From Saprospirales bacterium (GTDB taxonomy: Bacteria; Bacteroidota; Bacteroidia; Chitinophagales; Saprospiraceae), in NCBI GenBank assembly GCA_016711045.1, contig JADJTT010000007.1, positions 434,001 through 498,000 of the forward strand: a stretch of 64,000 nucleotides of DNA, in the 5' to 3' direction. Below, piece by piece: positions 1-8,213 of this stretch. Positions within the stretch are counted from its first letter, which is position 1; each line of letters starts with the position of its first letter. The notes beneath the pieces are model-generated. The model worked only from the letters and a program-made list of their open reading frames with translations. It searched no databases and was not told the DNA's origin. Position numbers and translations under genes: made by a program.

Positions 1-177
1 TTGCCCCAGAATATATTGCACAGGCTCATTGCGCAGCAATCGGCTCAATATTTCTTCAAACCGCTTCTCAAGATCTACCACATCCTCCACCACGATCCGG
101 CTGATACTGGCAGCTTCTCCTATTCCATAAATCGGCTCCAGCGCCTCCAACAATGCCCCATAAAATTTCGTTGCCAT
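1..177 (-). CDS. prmC: Peptide chain release factor N5-glutamine methyltransferase, N-terminal part
   Basis: Only the first 59 codons are in the window; the gene runs off the left edge. The visible part is the small helical N-terminal domain of PrmC/HemK and ends in EPVQYILGQ, the strongly conserved segment that joins this domain to the SAM-dependent catalytic domain. PrmC methylates the Gln of the GGQ motif in RF1 and RF2. The ATG at 177 begins MATKFYGALLEAL and lies 15 bases beyond the stop of nspC, so co-transcription with the polyamine genes is possible. The catalytic NPPY motif is outside the window, so intactness cannot be judged. Confidence 0.85.
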   Translation of the reverse strand, partial: MATKFYGALLEALEPIYGIGEAASISRIVVEDVVDLEKRFEEILSRLLRNEPVQYILGQ

Positions 178-192
178 TTTCCCCGCTTAACA

Positions 193-1344
193 TTAACCCA
201 GCCTTCCCTTATAATCTTCATACCCAAACCGGCGTACCAATTCAATTGTCCCATCTTCCTTCAGGATGCAAATGTCCGGGTGCCGCACGCCGTTAAACAT
301 CGTGGTTTTCACCATGGTGTAGTGGATCATATCTTCGAAAATCAGCTGCTCCCCGAGCTGCAATTCGTGGTCAAAGGAATACTCGTACATATAATCGCCC
401 GACAAACAGCTCACCCCGCCAATGCGGTAAGCGGGCTGCCCTACAACCGGGTCTGTAGCGCCGCGAATGCGAGGTCGGTAAGGCATTTCGAGGGTATCGG
501 GCATGTGGCCCGTAAAGGAAATATCCATGATCGCTGTTTTCACCCCACGACTTTCATGGATATCGAGCACAGTAGCCAGCAGAAACCCGGTCTCCCAGGC
601 AATGGCGCTCCCAGGCTCCAGTATCACTTCCAGATGTGGGTATCGTTGTTTGAAGGCCTTCAGGATAGCAATCAAATGGGCCGTATCATACCCTTTGCGG
701 GTCATCAAATGGCCACCGCCCATATTGACCCACTTCAGTTGGCCTAAATACTGGCCAAACCGTGCTTCAAAAGCTTCGAGGGTCTTCTCCAAATCATACG
801 AACTCGATTCACACAGCGTATGAAAATGAATCCCCTCCAATCCCTCCAAAAATCTCTTTTCCAATCCCTCCTTAAAATTCGCATCCACTTCCCCCAATCG
901 GGACCCAGGCGCTGCAGGGTTATACAACTCCACCTCCACGGTACTGTATTCCGGATTGACCCGGATCCCGCAAGATATCTTTTCCGGCCAGGTATCTACC
1001 TGCGGCTTGAATCGCCGATACTGCCCCACCGAATTGAAGGTAATGTGGCTGCTGTATCGCATGATCTCCTGAAACTCGTCCGGGATATACGCCACCGCAT
1101 AGGTATGCGCCTTTCGCCCCATCTCCTCATAGATCAGCCGCGCCTCGTTGAGCGAGCTCGCCGTCGCCCCTTTCAGGTATTTGGCGATGGTGGGAAAGAC
1201 GCGCCACATCGCAAAGCCCTTGAGTGCCAGGATGATATTCACCCCTGCCGCTTCCTGCACCGCCTGAATGAGCTCCAGGTTTTGGCGTAGGAGGCGGGAT
1301 TCGAGGACGAAAGCGGGAGATTCGAGATTCAGAGGGAAACGCAC
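193..1344 (-). CDS. nspC: Carboxynorspermidine/carboxyspermidine decarboxylase
   Basis: This 383-residue PLP enzyme of the alanine-racemase-fold decarboxylase family removes CO2 from carboxyspermidine or carboxynorspermidine, the last step of the aspartate-semialdehyde route to spermidine. Seen: SPAFVLE at the N-terminus, the ALKGFAMWRVF segment with the expected PLP lysine, HFHTLCES, GGGHLMT, and the CLSGDYMYEY segment typical of this subfamily. The start must be the GTG at 1344: two in-frame TAA codons lie just upstream inside a tandem repeat, and the next Met falls after the PLP lysine region. The synthase for its substrate lies upstream in the same direction. Whether the product is spermidine or norspermidine cannot be told from the sequence. 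Confidence 0.93.
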   Translation of the reverse strand: MRFPLNLESPAFVLESRLLRQNLELIQAVQEAAGVNIILALKGFAMWRVFPTIAKYLKGATASSLNEARLIYEEMGRKAHTYAVAYIPDEFQEIMRYSSHITFNSVGQYRRFKPQVDTWPEKISCGIRVNPEYSTVEVELYNPAAPGSRLGEVDANFKEGLEKRFLEGLEGIHFHTLCESSSYDLEKTLEAFEARFGQYLGQLKWVNMGGGHLMTRKGYDTAHLIAILKAFKQRYPHLEVILEPGSAIAWETGFLLATVLDIHESRGVKTAIMDISFTGHMPDTLEMPYRPRIRGATDPVVGQPAYRIGGVSCLSGDYMYEYSFDHELQLGEQLIFEDMIHYTMVKTTMFNGVRHPDICILKEDGTIELVRRFGYEDYKGRLG

Positions 1345-1425
1345 GGTTTATTAGGTTTATTAGGTTTATTAGGTTTATTAGGTTTATTAGGTTTATTAGG
1401 TTTATTAGGTTTATTAGGTTTATTG
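1345..1425. repeat. Nine tandem copies of a 9-bp unit abutting the nspC start codon
   Basis: The unit GGTTTATTA (TAATAAACC in the nspC sense) occurs eight times perfectly and once with one change, ending directly at the nspC GTG. Every unit carries TAATAA in the nspC frame, so no upstream start is possible. Short perfect repeats like this can change copy number by strand slippage; here that would alter leader length by 9 bases per unit without changing the protein. Confidence 0.95.
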
Positions 1426-1437
1426 AGGCAACTCAAA

Positions 1438-1484
1438 TAAACAGACGAAGTCGATAAACCTTCTAAACAGGCGAAGCCGATAAA
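1438..1484. repeat. Imperfect direct repeat pair between the two polyamine genes
   Basis: Two copies of about 22 bases, TAAACAGACGAAGTCGATAAA and a version with two substitutions, sit 25 bases apart between the end of the 9-bp array and the stop codon of the upstream synthase gene. Each copy has a small GAAG/CGAC-type dyad. No function is evident. Confidence 0.6.
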
Positions 1485-1491
1485 CAATATA

Positions 1492-2703
1492 TTAGTCCAT
1501 CTCCAAATCCACCCCTTCTGCTTCATGCCAGGGCAGGCCACTCGGGCCAAGCTCCTTGAGGAACGGATCCGGATTTAGTTGCTCTACGTTGAAGACGCCT
1601 GCGCCGCCCCAATGGCCGTCGAGCATCATTTTGGCGCCGAGCATGGCAGGCACGCCGGTAGTGTATGAAACCCCCTGCGTACCGGTTTCTTTATAGGCGG
1701 CTTCGTGGCTGCAGTTATTCCATATATAATAGGTCTTTTCCTTTCCGTCCTTGATCCCTTTGATACGGCATCCGATGGAAGTGTAGCCCGTATAGTTTTC
1801 GCCCAGTTCACCCGGGTCGGGCAAGACGTATTTGAGGAATTCGAGTGGAATGACATCCACGCCTTTATACTTGACAGGGTCGATGCGAGCCATGCCGATA
1901 TTTTGGATAACGCGCAAGTGGGTCAGGTATTCGTCGCCAAAGGTCATCCAGAAACGAGCCCGCTTGATAGTCGGATAATTTTTCACCAGCGACTCCAGTT
2001 CTTCGTGGAAGATCAGGTAAGATTTCCGGGGTCCGATATCCGGGTAGTTGATCATTTTTCCGATCTCATGGGGTTCGTTTTCCACCCATTTCCCATTCTC
2101 GTAGTAGCGCCCTTTCTGGGTGATCTCCCGGATGTTGATCTCCGGGTTGAAGTTGGTGGCGAAAGCTTTGCCATGGCTACCTGCGTTGGCATCGACGATG
2201 TCCAGGTAATGGATCTCGTCGAAGTGGTGTTTGGCCGCATGGGCGGTAAAAATATTGGTCACCCCTGGATCGAACCCGCAGCCCAGCACGGCGGGAATGC
2301 CAGCAGCCTTGAAGCGATCCTGGTAGGCCCATTGCCAGCTGTATTCAAACTTGGCCACGTCTTTGGGTTCATAATTAGCGGTATCGAGGTAAGGGGTACC
2401 CGTTTCCAGACAGGCATCCATAATGGTCAAATCCTGGTAAGGCAGGGCCACATGGAGCACGAGGGCCGGCTTAAAAGAACGAATCAGCTGGACCAATTCA
2501 GGTACATTATCCGCATCTACCTTAGCCGTACTGATCTTCGTATGACCGGTAGCCTTCATGGCATCTGTGGCAATCACATCGCATTTGGATTTGGTAAGGC
2601 TGGCCAAAAGGATCTCGGAGAACACCTCCGGGTGCTGGGCACATTTGAACACGACAACCCGGCCTACTCCGCCGGCGCCAATGATTAAAACTTTGTGGGA
2701 CAT
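1492..2703 (-). CDS. Carboxyspermidine/carboxynorspermidine synthase (saccharopine dehydrogenase family)
   Basis: This 403-residue NAD(P)H-dependent reductive aminase belongs to the LYS1-like saccharopine dehydrogenase family and, by its pairing with nspC, should condense aspartate semialdehyde with putrescine (or diaminopropane). Seen: Rossmann motif IIGAGGVGRVVVFK at the N-terminus, CGFDPGVTNIF, and the family segment GSHGKAFATNFNPEINIRE. The start at 2703 (MSHKVLIIG) is chosen because reading further upstream enters a 7-bp tandem repeat of no protein character. It lies 147 bases upstream of nspC on the same strand, a usual arrangement for the pathway. A lysine-pathway role is possible but less likely given the neighbour. 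Confidence 0.9.
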   Translation of the reverse strand: MSHKVLIIGAGGVGRVVVFKCAQHPEVFSEILLASLTKSKCDVIATDAMKATGHTKISTAKVDADNVPELVQLIRSFKPALVLHVALPYQDLTIMDACLETGTPYLDTANYEPKDVAKFEYSWQWAYQDRFKAAGIPAVLGCGFDPGVTNIFTAHAAKHHFDEIHYLDIVDANAGSHGKAFATNFNPEINIREITQKGRYYENGKWVENEPHEIGKMINYPDIGPRKSYLIFHEELESLVKNYPTIKRARFWMTFGDEYLTHLRVIQNIGMARIDPVKYKGVDVIPLEFLKYVLPDPGELGENYTGYTSIGCRIKGIKDGKEKTYYIWNNCSHEAAYKETGTQGVSYTTGVPAMLGAKMMLDGHWGGAGVFNVEQLNPDPFLKELGPSGLPWHEAEGVDLEMD

Positions 2704-2711
2704 GGTTTTCA

Positions 2712-2732
2712 GTGATTGGTGATTGGTGATTG
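2712..2732. repeat. Three tandem 7-bp units in the leader of the carboxyspermidine synthase gene
   Basis: GTGATTG is repeated three times head to tail, ending 8 bases from the start codon of the synthase gene (CAATCAC in the gene sense). It places a second short array in front of a polyamine gene. Confidence 0.85.
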
Positions 2733-2777
2733 GTGGCTGCCTACTAGCAACTGGTGCGAAGGTACAAAATCGAAGAA

Positions 2778-3371
2778 TTAAATACGCTTCAACCACCCAG
2801 CAATACTCATTCGGGGGCGAAAAGTTGGGAGCACTTCGTGTTCTACGATATCCGCTTTGAAGAAGACGGCGCTACCTCCTTTTGGTTCGATCACCACATC
2901 CCGGTCGGGGAGATAAAGGGCAAGTTCTCCTCCGTCTTTTTTCGTCCAATGCTCATTGAGATAGACCACAAAGGAAAATTTCCGGCCTCGATCCCGATCA
3001 AACTGATCGAGATGGCGTCTGTAAAAGCTGCCTTCATCATAAAAGGCATAGTGAAATTCAAATGCGTTGATACCCGTATAGCAAGTGGCATTCAGGTAGT
3101 TCACAAAAGCGCTCACATGTTGCAGAAATGCTTTCTCGACCGGGTCTTGTGGGTTATCCTCTATCCAATGGATCAGATCGCCCCGTACTTTGGCATTCTG
3201 TTGGTAGGTAAACCGTTTGCCCACTCCAGCGGGTTTCATAATCCCTTGCTCGAAATATCCCAACAGGTTATTTCGGAGTTGGGCTACCAGGTCCGGTTCC
3301 AGGAAATGTTCGATCGTTCCATAGTCCTCTTCCAGTACGCTTTGGATCAAATGCTCAAAATGGGGTTCCAT
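2778..3371 (-). CDS. 2-oxoglutarate/Fe(II)-dependent oxygenase, prolyl-4-hydroxylase type
   Basis: This 197-residue protein has the double-stranded beta-helix hydroxylase signature: H120-x-D122 in YRRHLDQFD, the distal iron ligand H178 in VEHEVLP, and R187 in FRPRMSIAGW, which binds the 2-oxoglutarate carboxylate. Length and order fit the P4HA-like/SM-20 family, which hydroxylates proline or other protein residues. There is no signal peptide, so it should act in the cytoplasm. The substrate is unknown. It starts 75 bases upstream of the synthase gene on the same strand, with no obvious link of function. Confidence 0.88.
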   Translation of the reverse strand: MEPHFEHLIQSVLEEDYGTIEHFLEPDLVAQLRNNLLGYFEQGIMKPAGVGKRFTYQQNAKVRGDLIHWIEDNPQDPVEKAFLQHVSAFVNYLNATCYTGINAFEFHYAFYDEGSFYRRHLDQFDRDRGRKFSFVVYLNEHWTKKDGGELALYLPDRDVVIEPKGGSAVFFKADIVEHEVLPTFRPRMSIAGWLKRI

Positions 3372-3399
3372 GGAATGAAATTTGATGCAAAGTAACTAT

Positions 3400-3435
3400 A
3401 AAGAGCAGATGTCAAAACTTTGACATCTGCTCTTT
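3400..3435 (-). terminator. Strong hairpin after the 266-residue lipoprotein gene
   Basis: Two perfectly complementary 17-base arms (3400-3416 and 3419-3435) are separated by 2 bases, directly downstream of the stop codon at 3440. The arm ends in a run of A/T, so on the minus strand the hairpin finishes with CUCUUU. It is likely a rho-independent terminator and also separates this gene from the oxygenase. Confidence 0.75.
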
Positions 3436-3439
3436 ACTC

Positions 3440-4240
3440 TTAAATTCTTCGGAGCCAAAAGTCGAGGTAATAGCCACCCTCCGTTTCGAAAGCGCCGCCG
3501 TTCTTTTCTTTTGGAAGCGCGTAGCCGTTGGCTAGCACATGGAGTTCATAGGTAAAATCTCCATCCCTAAAGGTGAACGTGCCTTTTTCGGGAAAGACTT
3601 GCTCGCGCTTCCCACTATAAATGACATAGAGCGGGACCGCATAGTGCGTATCTCTTTCCGAATCGATGACCACTTGCTTGGGCAGGTATTTTGCCTGCCG
3701 GATCTGAAGGTTATCGGAGAGAGAAAGTTCGATCGGCGCCGGCGCCGATCGTCTTACGGAGGATACAGGCACATACTTACCTGCGCGCAGGGTAAAAAGG
3801 CGGTTCTGCGCGGCGCCTTCATAGGATTCTTCCTGGAGCAACGAGATATCCTGACCTGAATCCAAACGCAGTCTTGCCTCTTTCACCGGCAGCTGGTAGT
3901 TTAGCTGGATCTGCTGCCCGCCCTCCAGTTCTACCATCACCTGGCCGGCATCCAGGCGGGTCACTTTTCCCCGGCCTTCGAATGGACCGAAAAGCTGGTT
4001 CTCCCCGCTCACTAATTGATACAAAAACCGGGTGCTGTCTTGTCTATTCATAGCCTGGATTTTTTCTGCGGGAGGAGAAGGCGGCATTTGAAGTTCAAGG
4101 GTAGCTTTTTCCGGCACAGGAGGCGTTTCGCCTGCCGGATGATTGGAATCAGGTAGTCCTTTGGGTTGCTGACAGCCCACCGTAGCAGCCAGGAATACTA
4201 TCCCGCTCAGGATGAGAAACAATTTATTATGCGTTTTCAT
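3440..4240 (-). CDS. Lipoprotein of unknown function
   Basis: I do not recognise this 266-residue protein. It starts with a lipoprotein signal peptide with the lipobox cysteine at about residue 23 (TVGCQQ), followed by a Pro/Glu-rich linker to about residue 55. The rest is predicted beta-rich, with a segment GRGKVTRLDAGQVMVELEGG that looks like a small beta-barrel and a C-terminal half that could be a second beta-sandwich domain. It should be anchored in the outer or inner membrane facing the periplasm. A strong hairpin follows it. The metzincin-like lipoprotein gene lies 42 bases upstream on the same strand, so the two may share a transcript. Confidence 0.75.
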   Translation of the reverse strand: MKTHNKLFLILSGIVFLAATVGCQQPKGLPDSNHPAGETPPVPEKATLELQMPPSPPAEKIQAMNRQDSTRFLYQLVSGENQLFGPFEGRGKVTRLDAGQVMVELEGGQQIQLNYQLPVKEARLRLDSGQDISLLQEESYEGAAQNRLFTLRAGKYVPVSSVRRSAPAPIELSLSDNLQIRQAKYLPKQVVIDSERDTHYAVPLYVIYSGKREQVFPEKGTFTFRDGDFTYELHVLANGYALPKEKNGGAFETEGGYYLDFWLRRI

Positions 4241-4282
4241 TTTTGGTCGTTTTTAGGAATGCGGTGCATCCCGCTAAAGAAA

Positions 4283-5887
4283 TTAATTACTTGCCCACCC
4301 GGATCCCACTGCGGTGAATCCCAGCTGCAGATTGGCCCAATCGGCAAAATCGCGCAGGGTTGCCAAGGTAGCGTCCGAGTTGATGCTCACAGATACGGGG
4401 TTTTGAATCGCGCCGTTGCCATTCCAATCAATGGCATTGTTGTCGCACACGCCGAGGTTTTCATTCAGGCTATTCTCATTGAGGTCGGCACGCATGCCCT
4501 GGGAATAGGTGTATACGGTATTCCCCCGATTATCGCAATCGGTATCGATCCCGTTGAATTGCCCTGGATCCCCATAGCGCATGATCGAATTGTAAGAGGG
4601 CTTGCGGTTGGTATTCTCAAATCCGCCGTGCCGGAGATTCAGGGTGTGGCCAAATTCATGAATGAAAGTGCCCACTTGCTGGTTATTGGTTCCTCCTGCA
4701 GGGACAAAAGCGCCCAGGGACACAAAGAGATCGTTGGCCCAGATATCTTCTGCCTGCCCTGAACTACCGGGGCTATACCCATTGTCGTTGGCGAAAATGC
4801 AATACCGGTATATGTTCAGCCTGTTGGCGTTGAAATTTGCGCTTTTCAGGGTGTATAAATTCACTGTGCTGCCGGGACCGGAAACCTGCGAATTGTCATA
4901 CCGGATGAAGTTGGTTGCGGTGAGGACTGTACCTCCCCCACCCCCTGCACCGGCTTGTCCGCGATCGATATGGATCGCTATGCCCGATCCGCCATTGGCG
5001 TTCATGATCGGGGCGTTGGCAAACGCAGCTTCGATCGTATTCCAAATGGCATTATTCGGCGCAAATCCATTCATCCAGTCGACCTCCACAAACAGGTCCT
5101 TATGGTGCGGATTTGCTCCAAGTGCGGGAAGGTCTACATCGATCGTGCCGTTCCCATCAGCATCATACCCATTTATTTCCCAGTCATCCAGCAAACCGTC
5201 CCCATCACTGTCCAGGCTGGCAAGCGAGTCGGCGATCCGATAGACAATCGTATTGGACGTGCCTCCATCCAGGTTGACTACCTGCACATTGACGTTCCCC
5301 GCAGACTGATCACCTAACACCGTCCAAAGCATACAATAGTTGGGAATGGGGTACTGAAGCGTGGTTGGTGTCGTTGCAGTTAGGTTTGGGTTGCGCATTA
5401 CGTTTGAAATAAAGGCAAACTGGTCGGTACCGTTGATGCGGATCTTGGCGCCCACATCTAAATTGGCGCCCGAAACCATGAGAAACAGGGAGATCTTCCC
5501 ATCCGGTTTGACATTGTACCCATAGCAGGTCACATAATCGATTCGCGGATTGGGCCGCAATACGGCTCCGGATACATTAAAGTTAATGGTATTGTCAGAA
5601 AGAGTGCTTCCGATCTTCAGCCGGACCGGGTGATCTCCGGGGGTAGCAGCAGGTGGCACGGTAAAAAAACGGGCGGAGAGAAAGTTACTGGGAATCGCCG
5701 TCTCGGTAGCCAGCCCGGCATCCCATAGCACGGTGGCGCCGAATAATTTGCTTCCCTGCACCTCGACGATGGTGCCGGGAGGACCGGAAGCGGGATCCAG
5801 GCCATTCAGTGAAGGCTTTCCACATCCGGAAGCTACTAGCGCGGCAAACAACAGCAGTCCATAGACAGGTTGAACGATTTTTTTCAT
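4283..5887 (-). CDS. Lipoprotein with IPT/TIG domain and metzincin-type zinc protease motif
   Basis: This 534-residue protein has a lipoprotein signal (Cys22 in VASGCGK), an IPT/TIG immunoglobulin-like domain at about 25-108 (SGPPGTIVEVQGSKL), a second beta-domain, a calcium-binding-like Asp-rich segment at about 225-250 (DSDGDGLLDDWE, DADGNGTID), and a zinc site H410-E411-x2-H414-x5-H420 (HEFGHTLNLRH). MRYG at about 436 could be the Met-turn of metzincins. It is therefore probably a surface-anchored metalloprotease of unknown substrate. The zinc ligands are intact. Cys-rich loops around 450-480 suggest disulfides. The precise protease family is not certain. Confidence 0.82.
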   Translation of the reverse strand: MKKIVQPVYGLLLFAALVASGCGKPSLNGLDPASGPPGTIVEVQGSKLFGATVLWDAGLATETAIPSNFLSARFFTVPPAATPGDHPVRLKIGSTLSDNTINFNVSGAVLRPNPRIDYVTCYGYNVKPDGKISLFLMVSGANLDVGAKIRINGTDQFAFISNVMRNPNLTATTPTTLQYPIPNYCMLWTVLGDQSAGNVNVQVVNLDGGTSNTIVYRIADSLASLDSDGDGLLDDWEINGYDADGNGTIDVDLPALGANPHHKDLFVEVDWMNGFAPNNAIWNTIEAAFANAPIMNANGGSGIAIHIDRGQAGAGGGGGTVLTATNFIRYDNSQVSGPGSTVNLYTLKSANFNANRLNIYRYCIFANDNGYSPGSSGQAEDIWANDLFVSLGAFVPAGGTNNQQVGTFIHEFGHTLNLRHGGFENTNRKPSYNSIMRYGDPGQFNGIDTDCDNRGNTVYTYSQGMRADLNENSLNENLGVCDNNAIDWNGNGAIQNPVSVSINSDATLATLRDFADWANLQLGFTAVGSGWASN

Positions 5888-5923
5888 GACAGGAGGTTTT
5901 TTGGTAAAAGAGAAAGACCGGAA

Positions 5924-6439
5924 TCAGGGGGAAGGGGCGCCATAAGTGGTCTCGGTTAGTGTAATGGTCAATTGGTTCAGGTAACGACTTTTTCGCACGA
6001 TAAACAAGTTGTCGAAATCGTTTTCGGGAATTTCGGTCATGGTAGGAGTAGCGCCCAGGGCTCTCACAATATCCAACACCGTATTGCTGTGGCCCACTAC
6101 CAGGCGATTTTTGCCCAAGGGGTTCAGCTGAGAAGCTACAAAAGCGGAAAGGGTGTCGTTTTGGTAGAGCTGGACAGTCAAGCCCAACGCATCGGCGGTA
6201 GGTTGAGCGGTTTGACGGGTTCGGTTATAAGGGGTCGCATACACGGCGGAGATATTTTTGTCAGCCAAAAATGTGGCCAGCGCTTCCGCCCGCTCCGCTC
6301 CCGCTGCAGTCAATCCGGGATCTGCTCCCCCTGCCTTTTCGGCATGGCGCACTACATAAATAGTAGACACACAACCTTGTATAAAAAGAAAAAACAGTAG
6401 AAGCAAAAACGGGGAATACTTGGATGCTGCCATCGGCAT
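5924..6439 (-). CDS. Histidine phosphatase superfamily lipoprotein
   Basis: This 171-residue protein has a hydrophobic leader with a lipobox cysteine at about 23 (IQGCVST) followed by the phosphohistidine motif RHAEK (His32). The second catalytic histidine is seen in VVGHSNTV at about 117. Length and motifs fit the short phosphoglycerate-mutase-like phosphatases. The lipoprotein signal places it in the periplasm, so a small phosphoester is the likely substrate; nothing more specific can be said. The start could also be the Met two codons in. It lies 36 bases upstream of the metzincin-like gene on the same strand. Confidence 0.85.
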   Translation of the reverse strand: MPMAASKYSPFLLLLFFLFIQGCVSTIYVVRHAEKAGGADPGLTAAGAERAEALATFLADKNISAVYATPYNRTRQTAQPTADALGLTVQLYQNDTLSAFVASQLNPLGKNRLVVGHSNTVLDIVRALGATPTMTEIPENDFDNLFIVRKSRYLNQLTITLTETTYGAPSP

Positions 6440-6570
6440 GGAATTTTGAGGTAAAAAAAACGGGTTTACTTTATTATGTGTAAATACCCGGGGCGTAGGT
6501 AAACAAGTCGGGAAGGAATTTCTCCTAAATTACGATTATTCCTCAAAAAAAGCACCCCCAATTGAATCCA

Positions 6571-7098
6571 TCAGCGCACACAACTCTCGACCAACCAATT
6601 CAACACTGTCCCCCAGGCTTTATCGAAGTACTGATACACCCCGTCCCAGTCATCCCCTTCTCTCCAACCGAGATGGGTGAGGATAATAAGCGTCTGGGTA
6701 TCGGAGACCGGTTCGAATTCCAGGACCACCCAGGTGTGCTCCCCTGAATTGCGGATTTCCGGAAAAGAAGGCGGGGCATTCCAGGTGAAGGAGAATATCT
6801 TTTTAGGTAACACCGCCAACACTTCGCTGCCCTCACTGCCTCGAAGCCCTTCTGGCGCGTCCATCGAAAAGTAGATCTCGAAAGGACCGCCGGGCCATAA
6901 TCCTATCTGATTGTCAGCACTGAAAAAGGTATTCAGGCCTTCGTGGGTGGTCCATTTCCACCACGCAGTATCCAGTGCACATGGAATAAGGGCTGTTTTT
7001 ACGATCCTTTTCTCTAAAAACACAGGCGTATCCTGACCTTCCAGCTCGCTGGAGAGGGCGAGTAAAAAGGGTAACACGAACAATAGTTTTGCGTACAT
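6571..7098 (-). CDS. Secreted SRPBCC/AHSA1-like domain protein
   Basis: This 175-residue protein carries a Sec signal peptide (LLFVLPFLLALSSELEGQ, cleavage probably near 20-22) and then an AHSA1/START-like fold: the typical ALDTAWWKWTTHEGLNTFF helix, GGPFEIYF strands, KKIFSFTWNAPP and a C-terminal amphipathic helix ending GTVLNWLVESC. Most AHSA1-like proteins are cytoplasmic, so the signal peptide is a little unusual; several Bacteroidota homologues are exported. It probably binds a hydrophobic ligand. Its start codon lies inside the divergent promoter of the neighbouring ureohydrolase gene. Confidence 0.82.
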   Translation of the reverse strand: MYAKLLFVLPFLLALSSELEGQDTPVFLEKRIVKTALIPCALDTAWWKWTTHEGLNTFFSADNQIGLWPGGPFEIYFSMDAPEGLRGSEGSEVLAVLPKKIFSFTWNAPPSFPEIRNSGEHTWVVLEFEPVSDTQTLIILTHLGWREGDDWDGVYQYFDKAWGTVLNWLVESCVR

Positions 7099-7121
7099 AG
7101 GTGCGATTTTCTATAAATTTG
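7088..7121 (+). promoter_or_regulatory. Bacteroidota-type promoter for the ureohydrolase gene
   Basis: TTTG at 7088-7091 and TAAATTTG at 7114-7121 are separated by 22 bases, a perfect match to the known Bacteroidota -33/-7 consensus TTTG...TAnnTTTG. Transcription would start near 7128, giving a leader of about 27 bases before the ATG at 7155. The -33 element overlaps the start of the divergent AHSA1-like gene. Confidence 0.75.
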
Positions 7122-7154
7122 CTGCCAACAAATTTATTAATATTTTTGACCAAT

Positions 7155-8213
7155 ATGAGTAGCAAACAAGATAAGATCCAAACCTTCGACCCCAATGGCG
7201 TGGGCCTTCAAAACGGACATTTTATTGGCCTCCCGTTTGAGGAGGAAGAGGCCGAGGTGGTATTGCTTTCCGTCCCCTGGGATGTCACGGTCTCTTTCGG
7301 AGAAGGAACTTCCAGCGGTCCTGCCAATATCCTGGAGTGCTCCCCGCAATTGGATCTGTTCGATGCGGACATCCCGAATGCGTGGCAGATGGGGCTGTTT
7401 ATGCGCCCCGCCAATGAATATTGGCAGCGGAGAAATGAGGAGTTGCGGCCGCTGTCCAAACGATACATCGAGTTTTTGGAAGAAGGCGGCGATCCGGCCA
7501 CCGACAAGGAGCTATCGAAAATCCAGGAGGAGATCAACCAAAGTTGCGAAAACCTCAAAAACTGGGTCTACCTCGAAACCCGGCAGCTTATGGAAGCCGG
7601 CAAACTGGTAGGCGTGGTGGGCGGAGAGCATAGCGTGCCGCTGGGTTATCTCCAGGCATTGGCCGAGCGCTACCCCAGCTTCGGCATTCTCCAGATCGAC
7701 GCCCATATGGATCTCCGGGAGGCCTTTGAAGGCTTTACCTGGTCACATGCTTCCATATTTTTCAATGCATTGCGACTGCCGCAGGTCTCCCGCCTTGTGC
7801 AAGTAGGCATCCGCGATTATTGTGAGGCCGAGTGGGAACTGGCACAGGAATCGGGCGCGCGCGTACAGGTCTATACCGACCAGGGTATGCGGGAGATGCA
7901 ATATGAAGGGACCTCCTTTCACGATCTCTGCCAATCGATCGTGCACAGTTTGCCGGAGCAGGTCTACATCAGCTTTGATATAGATGGACTGGATCCCGGT
8001 CTTTGTCCAAATACCGGCACCCCGGTGCCGGGTGGACTGCAATTTCCCGAAGCCATGTACCTGATCAAGCAAGTGCTCGAAAGCGGCAAAACCATCATCG
8101 GGTTTGATCTTTGCGAGGTAGGCGGACAAGGCCATGAATGGGACGGCAACGTGGGGGCAAGAGTGCTGTACAAACTGGCGAACGCGATGGGCGCTAGCCA
8201 GGGGAAAGGGTAA
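7155..8213 (+). CDS. Agmatinase/arginase family ureohydrolase
   Basis: This 352-residue metalloenzyme has all manganese-binding motifs of the ureohydrolase family: GGEHSVPLG, DAHMDLRE and SFDIDGLDPG. Such enzymes release urea from agmatine, arginine or related guanidines, or act on formiminoglutamate. The start at 7155 (MSSKQDK) is preferred over one 18 codons upstream because the upstream part overlaps the promoter. A 45-residue charged helical insertion (about 95-140) before the first metal motif is typical of the long Bacteroidota form. With the carboxyspermidine genes 5 kb away, an agmatinase supplying putrescine is the favoured role, but the substrate is inferred. Confidence 0.85.
   Translation: MSSKQDKIQTFDPNGVGLQNGHFIGLPFEEEEAEVVLLSVPWDVTVSFGEGTSSGPANILECSPQLDLFDADIPNAWQMGLFMRPANEYWQRRNEELRPLSKRYIEFLEEGGDPATDKELSKIQEEINQSCENLKNWVYLETRQLMEAGKLVGVVGGEHSVPLGYLQALAERYPSFGILQIDAHMDLREAFEGFTWSHASIFFNALRLPQVSRLVQVGIRDYCEAEWELAQESGARVQVYTDQGMREMQYEGTSFHDLCQSIVHSLPEQVYISFDIDGLDPGLCPNTGTPVPGGLQFPEAMYLIKQVLESGKTIIGFDLCEVGGQGHEWDGNVGARVLYKLANAMGASQGKG

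Noticed and set aside
1345..1425. Possible CRISPR or origin iterons at the 9-bp array
   Set aside because: There are no spacers between the units, no cas or replication initiator gene, and the array is inside a normal gene pair.
1329..1550. Minus-strand frame giving a Lys-Pro-Asn tandem repeat protein
   Set aside because: It reads through the 9-bp repeats and part of the synthase 3' end. It has no plausible start signal or family, and nspC itself must start at 1344 in another frame.
1705..2688. A long open frame on the plus strand, 327 codons
   Set aside because: It is antisense to the carboxyspermidine synthase gene, whose protein has clear family motifs. The plus-strand frame shows no recognisable motif and is the usual GC-biased shadow.
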